From a virus: a DNA stretch of 23,089 nucleotides. The notes beneath the pieces are model-generated. The model was not told the origin of the DNA. It saw nothing but the letters and a program-made list of their open reading frames with translations, and did not search any database. The DNA is taken from IMG/VR virus record IMGVR_UViG_3300021170_000071, positions 1 through 23,089 of that record, one strand, 5' to 3'. Shown piece by piece: positions 13,436 to 19,599 of the stretch. A program made the translations under genes and the position numbers. The first letter of the stretch is position 1. Each line of letters opens with the position of its first letter.

Positions 13436-13659
13436 GGCAACGCCTCACTCACCGCACTACCTAACACATTCATAGACGCAAAATGCCGCACTCGCATACG
13501 AGAAGCAATCTCATAGATCTTACGATGTTGCTCCTTCACAGTATCGAGCGACATAACCAATTCTTTCGGCGGATCGGGCGCATAGAAGCTCTCCAACCGC
13601 CTGTTTGCCTCAACATTGGTGCGGATAATCGCGCACACTTGTTCATCCAAGTCCATCAT
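13432..13659 (-). CDS. Small helical hypothetical protein
   Basis: A 75-residue, predominantly helical protein (LDEQVCAIIRTNVEANRRLE, SLDTVKEQHRKIYEIASR). It begins at the first of two ATGs (13657-13659), which overlaps the preceding TGA as ATGA. Its TGA overlaps the Tad2-like start. No family recognised, and no membrane segment. Tight coupling on both sides places it in the same translational chain as the Tad2-like protein. Confidence 0.7.
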   Translation of the reverse strand: MMDLDEQVCAIIRTNVEANRRLESFYAPDPPKELVMSLDTVKEQHRKIYEIASRMRVRHFASMNVLGSAVSEALP

Positions 13660-13994
13660 GGTAGCGCCGCCATAGCTGCAACGATGATCTTGATAATCGA
13701 ACTAAACGAATTGTAATCGGTACTGGTATAGATCGGACAGGGGGGAGAAGCCCCCATCGTGTTCAACGCAGCAGAGATATCATTAATACGCTGTGTAACC
13801 GATGACTGATCATAAGCCGCAAAACGAGAAAGCACCTTGATATTGCCACCGTTATCATTGATGACCGTACCAAGGTCACTGAGAACGCCAACACGCGCCG
13901 ACAACCCAATATCATTGGGGATCGGCGGTAAGGTAATAGCGAACGCTGCTATATTCGAGCGAGCTTTACCATCGGATGTAAAAGCGTCTGTCAT
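13656..13994 (-). CDS. Small structural-type protein, paralogue of the gene before it
   Basis: A 112-residue protein. The ATG (13992-13994) overlaps the TGA of the upstream gene. Its second half (INDISAALNTMGASPPCPIY, then TDYNSFSSIIKII) clearly parallels residues 50-90 of the upstream protein (INRLNAAVNALGASPPLPTY, LDYSAFGSVVSAI). The two therefore derive from one duplication, but this copy lacks the C-terminal Ig-like domain. The role is unknown. The duplication next to the portal and between other virion-type proteins suggests a capsid or portal-vertex accessory. Confidence 0.75.
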   Translation of the reverse strand: MTDAFTSDGKARSNIAAFAITLPPIPNDIGLSARVGVLSDLGTVINDNGGNIKVLSRFAAYDQSSVTQRINDISAALNTMGASPPCPIYTSTDYNSFSSIIKIIVAAMAALP

Positions 13995-14542
13995 GCCGCA
14001 GTCACCGTAACAGCACCGGGAGCGCTTGTGCCGCCCGCATTGCGACACGTCACCATCAATGCATAAACCCCACCAACCATATTGGCACCCGTTGCACTGG
14101 TGAGCAACACTCCAGCACCCGATATAGCAAAATACCCTGCTGCATTCCCACCAGTAATAGCGAAACTACTTCCACCATTGGTAGCCGTCACCGTACCAAT
14201 GGTTTGCAAGTTACCCGCTGGAAGAGTAACATCGAAATTCGCCGGATTGACAACCGGCGGCGGGTTCAAAATAGGTTCAATCGCATCCTGTATCGCACTC
14301 ACCACCGAACCGAACGCGCTGTAATCTAACCATCGATATGTTGGCAAAGGTGGTGACGCTCCTAACGCATTCACAGCCGCATTGAGGCGATTGATGAACA
14401 TCACCCAATTCGGATGCGTCTCCCCGGCAAGAGGAGAAATACCGGCCACAGTCCCGCCCGCTGCTTCAACCTCTAAGGCTAAGGCCGACAATACAGCGTT
14501 GCGGGTGCCGTAGTCGATATCGTAGGGGATCTGGAGCGCCAT
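13991..14542 (-). CDS. Virion-type protein with C-terminal Ig/cadherin-like domain
   Basis: A 183-residue protein. Residues 1-95 are a helical module shared with the next gene (NAVLSALALEVEAAGG, NRLNAAVNALGASPPLP). From about residue 100 on there is a beta domain (FDVTLPAGNLQTIGTVTATN, FAISGAGVLLTSATG, YALMVTCRNAGGTS) of the cadherin/Ig-like type that phages use on capsid or tail surfaces. Such domains are thought to aid weak surface attachment (family-level knowledge). The start has AAGG 9 bases upstream and follows the preceding stop by five bases. Confidence 0.78.
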   Translation of the reverse strand: MALQIPYDIDYGTRNAVLSALALEVEAAGGTVAGISPLAGETHPNWVMFINRLNAAVNALGASPPLPTYRWLDYSAFGSVVSAIQDAIEPILNPPPVVNPANFDVTLPAGNLQTIGTVTATNGGSSFAITGGNAAGYFAISGAGVLLTSATGANMVGGVYALMVTCRNAGGTSAPGAVTVTAA

Positions 14543-14547
14543 GGAAG

Positions 14548-14835
14548 TTAGCCTTCTTGCGATTCTTTCCCGCTGGTACCGGCGGTTTTCTTGCCCGCGT
14601 GGCCCTTGCCGAACATTCTGCCAGAGCCGCCGCCCTTCTGGAAGGTGAAATCCTTCCCTGTCGATAGCTCGCCCTTGCGATCCTTGGCGCGCTCGTTCCC
14701 CTCCTCGCCACCCTGCTTGGGCTTACCCGATACATCGGGAACGGCGGAATGGGCAGTGCCACGGTCGAACATCTTGTCCTTGCCGCCCTTGGCGAACATC
14801 TCTGGCTTCTCTGATCGGCTTTCGATTTTACCCAT
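14548..14835 (-). CDS. Small Gly/Lys-rich basic protein (FxKGG repeats)
   Basis: A 95-residue, strongly hydrophilic protein with repeated aromatic-x-Lys-Gly-Gly motifs (MFAKGGKDKMFDRG, FTFQKGGGSGRMFGKGHAGK). The ATG (14833-14835) has AGGAG at good spacing; a longer frame running up to 15048 crosses the neighbouring gene and is not credible. Short KGG-rich basic proteins are common near portal and terminase genes of marine and environmental phages, mostly without assigned function. An internal virion or DNA-binding role is possible. Confidence 0.75.
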   Translation of the reverse strand: MGKIESRSEKPEMFAKGGKDKMFDRGTAHSAVPDVSGKPKQGGEEGNERAKDRKGELSTGKDFTFQKGGGSGRMFGKGHAGKKTAGTSGKESQEG

Positions 14836-14853
14836 CGTAATCTCTCCTAACGG

Positions 14854-14871
14854 GAACAGTTCTAACTGTTC
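14854..14871. repeat. Second palindrome type near the KGG genes
   Basis: GAACAGTT-CT-AACTGTTC: 8-bp perfect arms and a 2-base centre. It contains the same CAGTT/AACTG blocks as the main palindrome, in inside-out order, 18 bases from a normal copy and upstream of the ribosome site of the gene at 14835. Confidence 0.65.
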
Positions 14872-14888
14872 ATAACCATCGCAGCGGC

Positions 14889-14906
14889 TTAACTGCACGC
14901 AGTTAA
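14889..14906. repeat. 18-bp palindrome copy between the KGG genes
   Basis: TTAACTGCACGCAGTTAA, perfect arms. It supplies the TAA stop (14903-14905) of the upstream gene. Confidence 0.93.
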
Positions 14907-15337
14907 CAGGCTTTGCCCGCACCGCCTCGGTCGCGACCGACCCGTCCCTTGGCGTCACCGCCACCGACCGCACCGCCCTTGTTGAATGCTTTCCGCTCGC
15001 CCCGGTCTTCGTCCATGCGTTCTTTTGGTTCGCCAACCTCGCCACCACGGGCTAGTTTCTCATGCCGGTCGCGCTTCTTCTCGGCTTCTCCACCATGCTT
15101 GAAGCCAGCCGCGCCACCCATCCCACCCGCAGGGGAAGGGGCTACGCGCTGCCCACCGGGCGAAGGCATACCCATAGGCGGGCGAGGTGGACCACCACCA
15201 AGACCACCACCGGGCATCCCACCGGGTGCGCCCATGGGAGGACGACCCGCCATCGGCGTGGGTGAGGGGGAGGGCTTGATACCTGCTCCACCCATTGCCT
15301 TACTACCCGGTCCCATCATGCCTTTTTTGCGCGCCAT
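14903..15337 (-). CDS. Gly/Met/Pro-rich basic protein (KGG family)
   Basis: A 144-residue protein. The first half is Gly/Pro/Met-rich low complexity (GGMPGGGLGGGPPRPPMGM). The second half is very charged, ending in FNKGGAVGGGDAKGR and GRDRGGAGKAC. It resembles small phage proteins with a C-terminal RGG/DGxAxRG tail and shares KGG motifs with the next gene. The ATG has AGGAG 6 bases upstream, and that site overlaps the portal stop codon. Its own TAA stop is supplied by a palindrome copy (14889-14906). Function unknown. Confidence 0.75.
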   Translation of the reverse strand: MARKKGMMGPGSKAMGGAGIKPSPSPTPMAGRPPMGAPGGMPGGGLGGGPPRPPMGMPSPGGQRVAPSPAGGMGGAAGFKHGGEAEKKRDRHEKLARGGEVGEPKERMDEDRGERKAFNKGGAVGGGDAKGRVGRDRGGAGKAC

Positions 15338-15346
15338 AATATTCTC

Positions 15347-17725
15347 CTATCCCTGCGTCGTCTGACCTCCACTCGGCCCAGTCTGACCTTGCGTAGCCGT
15401 TCGCGGCCCACCAGCGGGAGGAGCCTGTGGCCCCTGCATACCGGGTGCACCTGTTGGTCCCGCTGCTTGAGGCGGTGCAGATGGCCCACCCCCAGCCCCA
15501 CCCGGTTGCGGTTGTCCCATGGCGTGGCCGACTTGCCCTTGCTGCGCTGCTGTCTCCTGCGCTTGCTCCTGCATCTTCTTCATCTTGTCTTCGGAAGGAA
15601 CGATATCCTCTCCCGGTAGACCCAGACCATCTGCAACAGAGCGAAGGATTTGCGCACGACCCATTGGCCCAATGATCGCATTGTCTATCGGGTTCATGGT
15701 CATTTGTAGGAACTGTTCTTGACGAGCGCGTTGCGTATCGCGCTGTACAGCGACGTTCACGCCTAGCACGCGCACCTTCTCTTCACCACTGAGAAGTCCT
15801 GATTGATCGGTGAGCAACACCATATCCATCAGGTTGTCCAACACACCCTGCATAATATCGCGGTCTATGTTGGAGGCGACTGTTTGAAGGATTTTCGAGG
15901 AGTTTTGAATAAGCATAGACAGGCCGCTAGCTGTACGGCCCAGACCACCAGTAGGAGGAACACCTGTGAGAAAGCGAGGGATAGCTGATGCTTCATCAGC
16001 CAAGCTTGAAAACTGGGTATATACGTTAAGCAGATCACCAGAGTTAGATTGAGGTTGAAAAAATATAATAGGTTCCTGCTGATTATTTCCAAACGGATCG
16101 GATTTAACATGCCATCGCTTCCACGGGTACATGTCCTCGGCATTCTCACCGTCGCTTAGACGGTCGTCATTGATAACGACCTGCGGACCCGACGCGATGG
16201 AAAGGTTATTGACAAGCGCCCGTAGCGCCGCATTCGACACCGTTTGGATATCTGCAAGCAGATCGGGAAGCCCATTGCCGACCGGAGTGCCAGGTATCTT
16301 TTCAAACGACGTGACATAATATTGATGCCGCTTGCGTGGCGAAGGAGATTGTTGGACTTTGACGACGTGCCGCCCAATGAGCCACGCATTAACGAAATAG
16401 TCTCGTAACGGATCAGGGATGGTTCTGGGGTCCATCCCCAATTCAAGTAAATATCTTCCTTGGGCATTCCCCTGATACTCCAAACATGCGATCATCCCTG
16501 ATTGGTTGAATCGAGGATTTTCACGGCTTTCCAAGATTGCTCTTTCCGAGTCAGTCTGGTCCCAATTATCGACCAGCCCTCCTCGGCCATATTCGTCGAG
16601 AACGGCACGAACTTCGGCGACATTGTAGCCGGGCAAGTCCAGCATATCGTTAATTTCACGACGGGTAAGACGGGTTCTCTCGATGATGTTTGCATCTTCG
16701 ATCCTCGTTGCACCCGGTGTCCAATAGATATCGAATGGACTAACCCGCTCCCAAGTCAGCTTGGGGACATCCACGACTGTGGCGCGACCCTTCCCGAATG
16801 ATTGTTGAGCTTGCTGGTTCCACCGTACTTCTGTTTTAATTCTAACGGTGGGGCCTTTAATAACGGCATAGGGGAATAAAGGTAAATCGACTAAAAATTC
16901 GCCAAAGGCTTGATAGAAATTCCCTTCTGCTAATATCTCTTCGAGTTTGTCTTCCGCTATCTTAGCCTGTTCGACCGCAATACGCTTGGCTTGGTCCCTT
17001 GCATCTTCGACCAAGCCTCGATATCTGTCCCGTATCTCATTGGCTTGAGGCATGGGTGGCGGGGGAGCGGGCGGCATAGGCGGTGGTATACCCGCTTGCA
17101 TAGGATCGCCGGACGGTAGGGGTGGCCCTGATGTATGTGAGGGAATACTCGCGTCCACCATCCACGGTGGCTGACCTTGTGACGCACCAGCACGATGCGC
17201 TTCCATAACCCCTGCCAAGTGCGCTCGGTTCGCATGTATGCCTGCCAAGTGCGCTTGTACCGCTTTACTAACTTCCTCTTGAATGAGTTGGTTGATGGCG
17301 TCAAGGATGGGTGGGGGAATGTCAGGATCAGTCGGCGCTTCAAGTGACCACGGCCTGTCGGCACCAAGATACACGTCTCGGAGAAGGCTCGACGTACCGC
17401 GGCACTTCTGAGCGATAATGCGCGCATAAACAGATGATCCACCAAAGCGCTTGATCTCCTCAATGATCTCTGGCTCGTACACGCCATTGAAGGCGCGTAG
17501 GGCGCGCATCAAGCGAGCAGACCAGCCGGAGGCTGTGTCGTCGCGATGACGCCGCATCATAATGAATTGATCTGTGATGAAGCCCGCTAACCCAATCATC
17601 CCTTGGGTGAGGCGGTACATATCGGGGGGCGGTGCAGCTTGAGCCGACCGCGTACTATCATTCAGTTGAAACTGTGCTTGTGTCGCATCGCGACTTACGA
17701 CGCGCAAGTTCCCCGGTAAAGCCAT
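15347..17725 (-). CDS. Portal protein
   Basis: A 792-residue protein, the right size and place for a podovirus-type portal, the dodecameric ring through which DNA enters and leaves the head. The segment VSPFDIYWTPGATRIEDANIIERTRLTRREI is a typical portal wing/stem pattern. Upstream lies a Pro-rich insertion near 205-235 (GDPMQAGIPPPMPPAPPPPM) within a long helical region. The last 90 residues are Gly/Pro/Gln low complexity, likely a flexible tail. It is the first gene of the long minus-strand late operon: a TTGACA-17-TATGTT promoter lies about 115 bases upstream. The ATG has no convincing Shine-Dalgarno site; a palindrome copy lies 19 bases before it. Confidence 0.92.
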   Translation of the reverse strand: MALPGNLRVVSRDATQAQFQLNDSTRSAQAAPPPDMYRLTQGMIGLAGFITDQFIMMRRHRDDTASGWSARLMRALRAFNGVYEPEIIEEIKRFGGSSVYARIIAQKCRGTSSLLRDVYLGADRPWSLEAPTDPDIPPPILDAINQLIQEEVSKAVQAHLAGIHANRAHLAGVMEAHRAGASQGQPPWMVDASIPSHTSGPPLPSGDPMQAGIPPPMPPAPPPPMPQANEIRDRYRGLVEDARDQAKRIAVEQAKIAEDKLEEILAEGNFYQAFGEFLVDLPLFPYAVIKGPTVRIKTEVRWNQQAQQSFGKGRATVVDVPKLTWERVSPFDIYWTPGATRIEDANIIERTRLTRREINDMLDLPGYNVAEVRAVLDEYGRGGLVDNWDQTDSERAILESRENPRFNQSGMIACLEYQGNAQGRYLLELGMDPRTIPDPLRDYFVNAWLIGRHVVKVQQSPSPRKRHQYYVTSFEKIPGTPVGNGLPDLLADIQTVSNAALRALVNNLSIASGPQVVINDDRLSDGENAEDMYPWKRWHVKSDPFGNNQQEPIIFFQPQSNSGDLLNVYTQFSSLADEASAIPRFLTGVPPTGGLGRTASGLSMLIQNSSKILQTVASNIDRDIMQGVLDNLMDMVLLTDQSGLLSGEEKVRVLGVNVAVQRDTQRARQEQFLQMTMNPIDNAIIGPMGRAQILRSVADGLGLPGEDIVPSEDKMKKMQEQAQETAAQQGQVGHAMGQPQPGGAGGGPSAPPQAAGPTGAPGMQGPQAPPAGGPRTATQGQTGPSGGQTTQG

Positions 17726-17744
17726 AGCATTTTTACGTCTGCTC
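17723..17744 (-). promoter_or_regulatory. Portal translation start without Shine-Dalgarno
   Basis: Between the palindrome (17745-17762) and the portal ATG the mRNA reads GAGCAGACGUAAAAAUGCU, which has no AGGAGG-like stretch at usable spacing. An out-of-frame AUG overlaps five bases before the start. Either the A-rich tract and the palindrome suffice, or another factor helps. Confidence 0.4.
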
Positions 17745-17762
17745 TTAACTGTTAGCAGTTAA
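17745..17762. repeat. 18-bp palindrome copy, upstream of portal
   Basis: TTAACTGTTAGCAGTTAA: 7-bp perfect arms, with one change at position 8 (T for C). It lies in the leader between the late promoter and the portal gene. Confidence 0.9.
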
Positions 17763-17791
17763 CGCAAGCTACGCTTTACGCACTAAAACTC

Positions 17792-17820
17792 TTGACAAGC
17801 CCCCCAATATGTGCTACCGA
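17792..17820 (+). promoter_or_regulatory. Possible plus-strand promoter of the inverted island
   Basis: A perfect TTGACA (17792-17797) is followed after 17 bp by a poor -10 (TACCGA). The bases around it (CTTGACAAGCCCCCCAATAT) resemble the two better promoters of this phage (CTTGACA-2-CCCC). It would drive the plus-strand genes from 17863. Confidence 0.4.
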
Positions 17821-17840
17821 GCGCACACAAATGGCCGCGC

Positions 17841-17869
17841 AACATACGGGAATATATGGGGAATGTCAA
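17841..17869 (-). promoter_or_regulatory. Late promoter for the portal-capsid-fibre operon
   Basis: On the minus strand: TTGACA (17864-17869), a 17-bp spacer, then TATGTT (17841-17846). This is a near-consensus sigma70-type promoter about 115 bp upstream of the portal ATG. Seventeen bases around the -35 (17856-17872) match the promoter at 21343-21371 with one difference. Confidence 0.7.
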
Positions 17870-18075
17870 GTACCCTTCGGAATAAACTAAATAAAAATTT
17901 TATTTCTGATAAACGCAATATACAAATTGTATTAGATATAATGGATGCTGCCAAAACAGAACGCATTCAGCGCAACATGAAAACACTATTTCCATTTCAT
18001 AGGAGGGCTGGGCTTACCCTTAGAGGTAAACGAGTTAAGGTAACACTGCCAGCAGTTAGGATACAAGATGAGTGA
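17863..18075 (+). CDS. Small basic hypothetical protein
   Basis: A 70-residue basic protein (MSSTLRNKLNKNFISDKR, then FPFHRRAGLTLRGKRVKV). The frame is open from an ATG at 17809, but that would precede the transcript start of the candidate promoter, so I use 17863. GGGGA lies almost directly on the ATG, so the start is uncertain; 17941 is an alternative. It overlaps the next gene by 8 bases. A partial palindrome (18042-18059) lies in its last codons. Codons are more AT-rich than in the structural genes. The family is not recognised; Lys/Arg richness would fit a nucleic-acid-binding protein. Confidence 0.5.
   Translation: MSSTLRNKLNKNFISDKRNIQIVLDIMDAAKTERIQRNMKTLFPFHRRAGLTLRGKRVKVTLPAVRIQDE
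18042..18059. repeat. Partial palindrome copy, before terminase-small-like gene
   Basis: AACACTGCCAGCAGTTAG: the right arm is intact, the left arm has three changes. It lies in the end of the 17863-18075 frame, where consensus positions 2-4 (TAA) would be an in-frame stop and here read ACA. Its TTAG adds to TTAGGA, the ribosome site of the next gene. Confidence 0.6.
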
Positions 18076-18673
18076 AATAGCGAAAACAGGCTATTTGGAT
18101 GAAGATAGGTTGCGGCAGTTAGCGGTGGAACTCGCCCGCGATATCCATGAACCAAACGCTATTCTCAAACATCTCGGCTTAAGCGAGGATGATTACAACG
18201 TTATCAAAGATACACGCGCATTTAAGAATATGTATAATCTAGCGTTGGGTGAATGGAATGCAGCGAGCAATACACCCAAGCGGGTTAAGCTCAAAGCTGC
18301 GGCAATGACAGAAGAAGTGTTGCCCATGTTCTATGCCGATATAGCGGAACGCAAAGAAAGCTTGAACGCACGGGTAGGCTTGCTCCAGACCCTATCCAAG
18401 ATAGGAGGTTTGGGCAACCCAGAACCGTTGCCACCGGGTGGAGGTAATCACCAATTCTTTAAGCTCGAAATCCATCTGCAAGGGCGCAAAGACCCGATTG
18501 TTATCGATGGACAACCCTTAACTGCTAGCAGTGATACGTTTGGGGATACGTTTGGGTATGGTATACCAATGGAGGCCGTGGATGATCAAGAAGGGCAAGA
18601 AGCTAGCGAAGCAATTGGTGAAAGACTTAACGAAAGCCCTCTCGCCGCAAACGAACCGTTTGACGAGTTCTAA
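18068..18673 (+). CDS. Candidate small terminase subunit / HTH-type protein
   Basis: A 201-residue protein. Residues 12-60 (LRQLAVELARDIHEPNAILK, HLGLSEDDYNVIKDTRAFKN) form a helix-turn-helix-like segment. A helical region follows (LKAAAMTEEVLPMFYADIAE, ARVGLLQTLSKIGGLG), then a beta-like segment and an acidic C-terminus (MEAVDDQEGQEASEAIGERL). HTH, helical oligomer and acidic tail match the general plan of small terminase subunits, which recognise phage DNA for packaging, and no other gene here fills that role. This is inference; a transcription factor is the main alternative. AGGA lies 7 bases before the ATG. An in-frame palindrome copy (18518-18535) encodes Leu-Thr-Ala-Ser-Ser-Asp. Confidence 0.8.
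   Translation: MSEIAKTGYLDEDRLRQLAVELARDIHEPNAILKHLGLSEDDYNVIKDTRAFKNMYNLALGEWNAASNTPKRVKLKAAAMTEEVLPMFYADIAERKESLNARVGLLQTLSKIGGLGNPEPLPPGGGNHQFFKLEIHLQGRKDPIVIDGQPLTASSDTFGDTFGYGIPMEAVDDQEGQEASEAIGERLNESPLAANEPFDEF
18518..18535. repeat. Palindrome copy inside the candidate small terminase gene
   Basis: TTAACTGCTAGCAGTGAT: the first 15 positions match consensus, and the last codon is GAT where consensus would give an in-frame TAA. Confidence 0.8.
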
Positions 18674-18746
18674 AGAAAGCGCAGAAAGGAAATCTAGGGG
18701 AGGTGGTTACTCCTACCTGCCAGTCCTCGCCATGCGATGGAGGCAG

Positions 18747-18986
18747 ATGACAACAAACTCCTACTATGCCGAACCGGAAGGTTGCTCTTATATTGTCAAT
18801 CGCAGAAGTGGTAAGTTCAGTTGCTACTGGATAGCCAGTGTGAAAGACAACGATAAGCCAGATGCTATTATATTAGGTGATATGTTTATGAATATGTATG
18901 AAGCGCAAGAAGTGTGTGAGGCATGGGAATATGAGCGCGTGAAGGGGATAGAGAATGGATCAGCGACCCAAAAGCTCATCGAGTAA
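18747..18986 (+). CDS. Small hypothetical protein
   Basis: A 79-residue protein (YYAEPEGCSYIVNRRSGKFS, YWIASVKDN, MYEAQEVCEAWEYERVKG). Mixed beta then helix; no membrane segment. I choose ATG 18747-18749 with GGAGG three bases upstream (tight); ATG 18732 in the same frame has no ribosome site. The frame is open back to 18531, but that part overlaps the previous gene and looks non-coding. It overlaps the next gene by 32 bases. The family is not recognised. Confidence 0.62.
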   Translation: MTTNSYYAEPEGCSYIVNRRSGKFSCYWIASVKDNDKPDAIILGDMFMNMYEAQEVCEAWEYERVKGIENGSATQKLIE

Positions 18987-19230
18987 ACCTGTAAATGTAC
19001 CAGAAAGCATAATGATTCTTGAACGAGTAACAAAATTACTCGACAGGATTTATCCTAACCCTACACACATACAGAAGGCTTATGTTGCCAACGCCCTGCT
19101 TATGATTGCAGCGCGCATGATGGCGAATTGGCCCGACCATATCATTGATGATTTCATCGCGTTATGGAAGCAAGAGGTTATGAAAGCGAGAGGTAAACCT
19201 AATCCTCCAACCCCGCCTCTGGCTTCATAA
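18955..19230 (+). CDS. Small hypothetical helical protein
   Basis: A 91-residue protein with a disordered Ser/Pro N-terminus, a long helical middle (IMILERVTKLLDRIYPNPTH, KAYVANALLMIAARMM, IIDDFIALWKQEVMKARG) and a Pro-rich end. GGGGA lies 7 bases before the ATG. It is the last gene of the plus-strand island and ends 32 bases inside the opposite-strand gene at 19199-19369. The family is not recognised. Confidence 0.72.
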   Translation: MDQRPKSSSSKPVNVPESIMILERVTKLLDRIYPNPTHIQKAYVANALLMIAARMMANWPDHIIDDFIALWKQEVMKARGKPNPPTPPLAS

Positions 19231-19369
19231 GTGGTGAACACTGCGAACACTTGTGTTCGCTAAGATAATCCAACGCCTCTTCCATGCCCATGATCCGTAC
19301 ATGTAACCAATGCACATACCACGATAAAGAGAATAACCACAAACCTATTATAAGAACAATCCATAACAT
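19199..19369 (-). CDS. Small membrane protein with a CxxC motif
   Basis: A 56-residue frame. The ATG shares its A with the TAA stop of the gene before it (TAATG, 19367-19371), and GGAAG lies 8 bases upstream, so translation is probably coupled. Residues 2-22 form one hydrophobic membrane segment (LWIVLIIGLWLFSLSWYVHW). The short soluble tail contains HKCSQC, a possible metal or disulphide site, and ends in an acidic stretch. It is the last gene of the large-terminase transcript and overlaps the end of the convergent plus-strand gene by 32 bases. Single-pass proteins of this size in phages include holins, spanin parts and superinfection-exclusion proteins; nothing here chooses among them. Confidence 0.6.
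   Translation of the reverse strand: MLWIVLIIGLWLFSLSWYVHWLHVRIMGMEEALDYLSEHKCSQCSPLMKPEAGLED
19243..19260. repeat. Perfect hairpin at the convergent gene ends
   Basis: GCGAACAC-TT-GTGTTCGC: 8-bp arms. It lies 12 bases after the plus-strand stop and inside the minus-strand membrane-protein gene (encoding Ser-Glu-His-Lys-Cys-Ser). It has no U-run, so at most it is a factor-dependent end or a processing signal for the plus transcript. Confidence 0.45.
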
Positions 19370-19599
19370 TATCTAAACTTCCATGTATGCCCATATTGGT
19401 TCTTTTCGACCACTGTCATCTGATCGGTCTTCAGTATCTGCACAGTAAACTGATTGTCTTGTATAGCGGTTATGATAGCCGGTATCCACACTTCCTTTAT
19501 ATCTGGAGCGCCTGTCGCATCGTGCCGCTGCTCATAGTCGAACTCAAGCCGCTTGAGCAATATAATACCATCAATTAATAATTTATTCTTTAGGTCCAC
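19369..19599 (-). CDS. Small hypothetical protein coupled to large terminase
   Basis: A 76-residue protein starting at GTG (19597-19599), 10 bases inside the end of the large terminase gene. Helical N-terminus (LLIDGIILLKRLEFDYEQRH), then beta-strand-like segments (EVWIPAIITAIQDNQFTVQI, QMTVVEKNQYGHTW). The Shine-Dalgarno site is weak, so coupling to terminase translation is likely. The family is not recognised. The conserved overlap layout and the good downstream TAATG junction support a real gene. Confidence 0.68.
   Translation of the reverse strand: MDLKNKLLIDGIILLKRLEFDYEQRHDATGAPDIKEVWIPAIITAIQDNQFTVQILKTDQMTVVEKNQYGHTWKFR

Noticed and set aside
17663-17674. CAGTTGAAACTG in the portal gene as a second-type palindrome
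   Set aside because: It has only 5-bp arms inside coding sequence, so it is likely chance.
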